This document shows, one piece after another, positions 63,814 through 64,000 of a DNA stretch of 64,000 nt (position 1 is the stretch's first letter; each line of letters starts with the position of its first letter). This DNA comes from Trichopria drosophilae (Eukaryota; Arthropoda; Insecta; Hymenoptera; Diapriidae): contig CM059587.1 of assembly GCA_030407085.1 (NCBI GenBank), forward strand, positions 38,014,501 to 38,078,500. The letters are read 5' to 3'. Both the position numbers and the translations under genes were made by a program. The notes under the pieces were generated by a model, which was given only the letters and a program-made list of their open reading frames with translations, ran no database searches and was not told the origin of the DNA.

Positions 63814-63892
63814 CCCGAGTAGAAATTTGTTCAGGCCCTGATCAGGGTGTAACGCTTTGGGTCAGGCCGTGGCTGTAATAAATTTCTACTCG
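63814..63892. mobile_element. MITE with CCCGAGTAGAAAT ends, short copy 2
   Basis: Begins CCCGAGTAGAAATTTGTTCA and ends AATAAATTTCTACTCG. The first 13 bases are identical to the 273-bp copy at 6024-6296. Only about 79 bp, with a small interior of GCCCTGATCAGGGT-type palindromes. Confidence 0.8.
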
Positions 63893-64000
63893 TGGTGATA
63901 TGATCCATTCAGTGGAAATATGGAAAAAATCGTGTTTTACCATTTGCGAGAATAACACATGATGCACATGACGTATGTTTTCAACATATGCGCCACCAAG

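Larger units (their letters stand above)
2032..64000 (-). other. Inferred giant intron upstream of the CELF exon
   Basis: The preceding CELF exon should encode the end of RRM1 (KGCAFLTYC...HEQKTLPG) and end in a donor. Reading the minus strand by eye over GC-richer islands and gene-like stretches, I did not find it. The intron would therefore extend beyond the window end. CELF/Bruno-3 genes are known for very long introns, so this fits. Other genes or alternative first exons nested inside cannot be excluded. Confidence 0.6.

Overview
The window looks like a stretch of an arthropod genome, probably an insect. It is visibly AT-rich with GC- and CpG-richer islands, contains very little protein-coding sequence, and carries many decayed short DNA transposons plus an R1/I-like non-LTR retrotransposon remnant. 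A hymenopteran is my best guess from the CpG-containing, AT-rich texture and the repeat types, but nothing here proves it. No complete gene, tRNA, rRNA, CRISPR array or bacterial-type operon is visible, and nearly all open frames look like chance or repeat-derived frames.

The one confidently recognised coding feature is a 49-base internal exon on the minus strand (1983-2031). It encodes MNRAIQVKPADSENRG, the linker between RRM1 and RRM2 of a CELF/Bruno RNA-binding protein of the Bruno-3 (CELF3-6) class, and has a clean acceptor and donor. No RRM1 exon was found on the minus strand upstream of it (2032-64000), and no RRM2 exon downstream (1-1982). The simplest reading is that the window lies inside two large introns of one bru3-like gene transcribed right to left, with at least 62 kb of intron upstream of the exon.

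Layout: 1-2 kb, downstream intron and the exon; 2-7 kb, mixed-GC intron with two fold-back elements (4259-5039 and 6024-6296); 7-18 kb, AT-rich with decayed repeats and an inverted repeat at 13.9-14.5 kb; 18-25 kb, GC-richer islands with no recognisable gene; 25.6-33.2 kb, a cluster of three long inverted repeats with arms of roughly 300-430 bp; 33.2-39 kb, a GC-richer block starting with a purine/GAGA tract; 39-48 kb, a decayed repeat, a long (AG)n run, a LINE 3' remnant and a second copy of the 4.26-kb element; 48-52 kb, a GC-rich island, a short LINE fragment between direct repeats and another MITE; 52-64 kb, AT-rich with small MITEs.

The most notable large-scale property is the number of long self-complementary segments. 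If the window is one intron, each would fold into double-stranded RNA in the nascent Bruno-3 transcript. I did not find a convincing new protein-based system; the best candidates for novelty are the repeat families and the intronic hairpin cluster.
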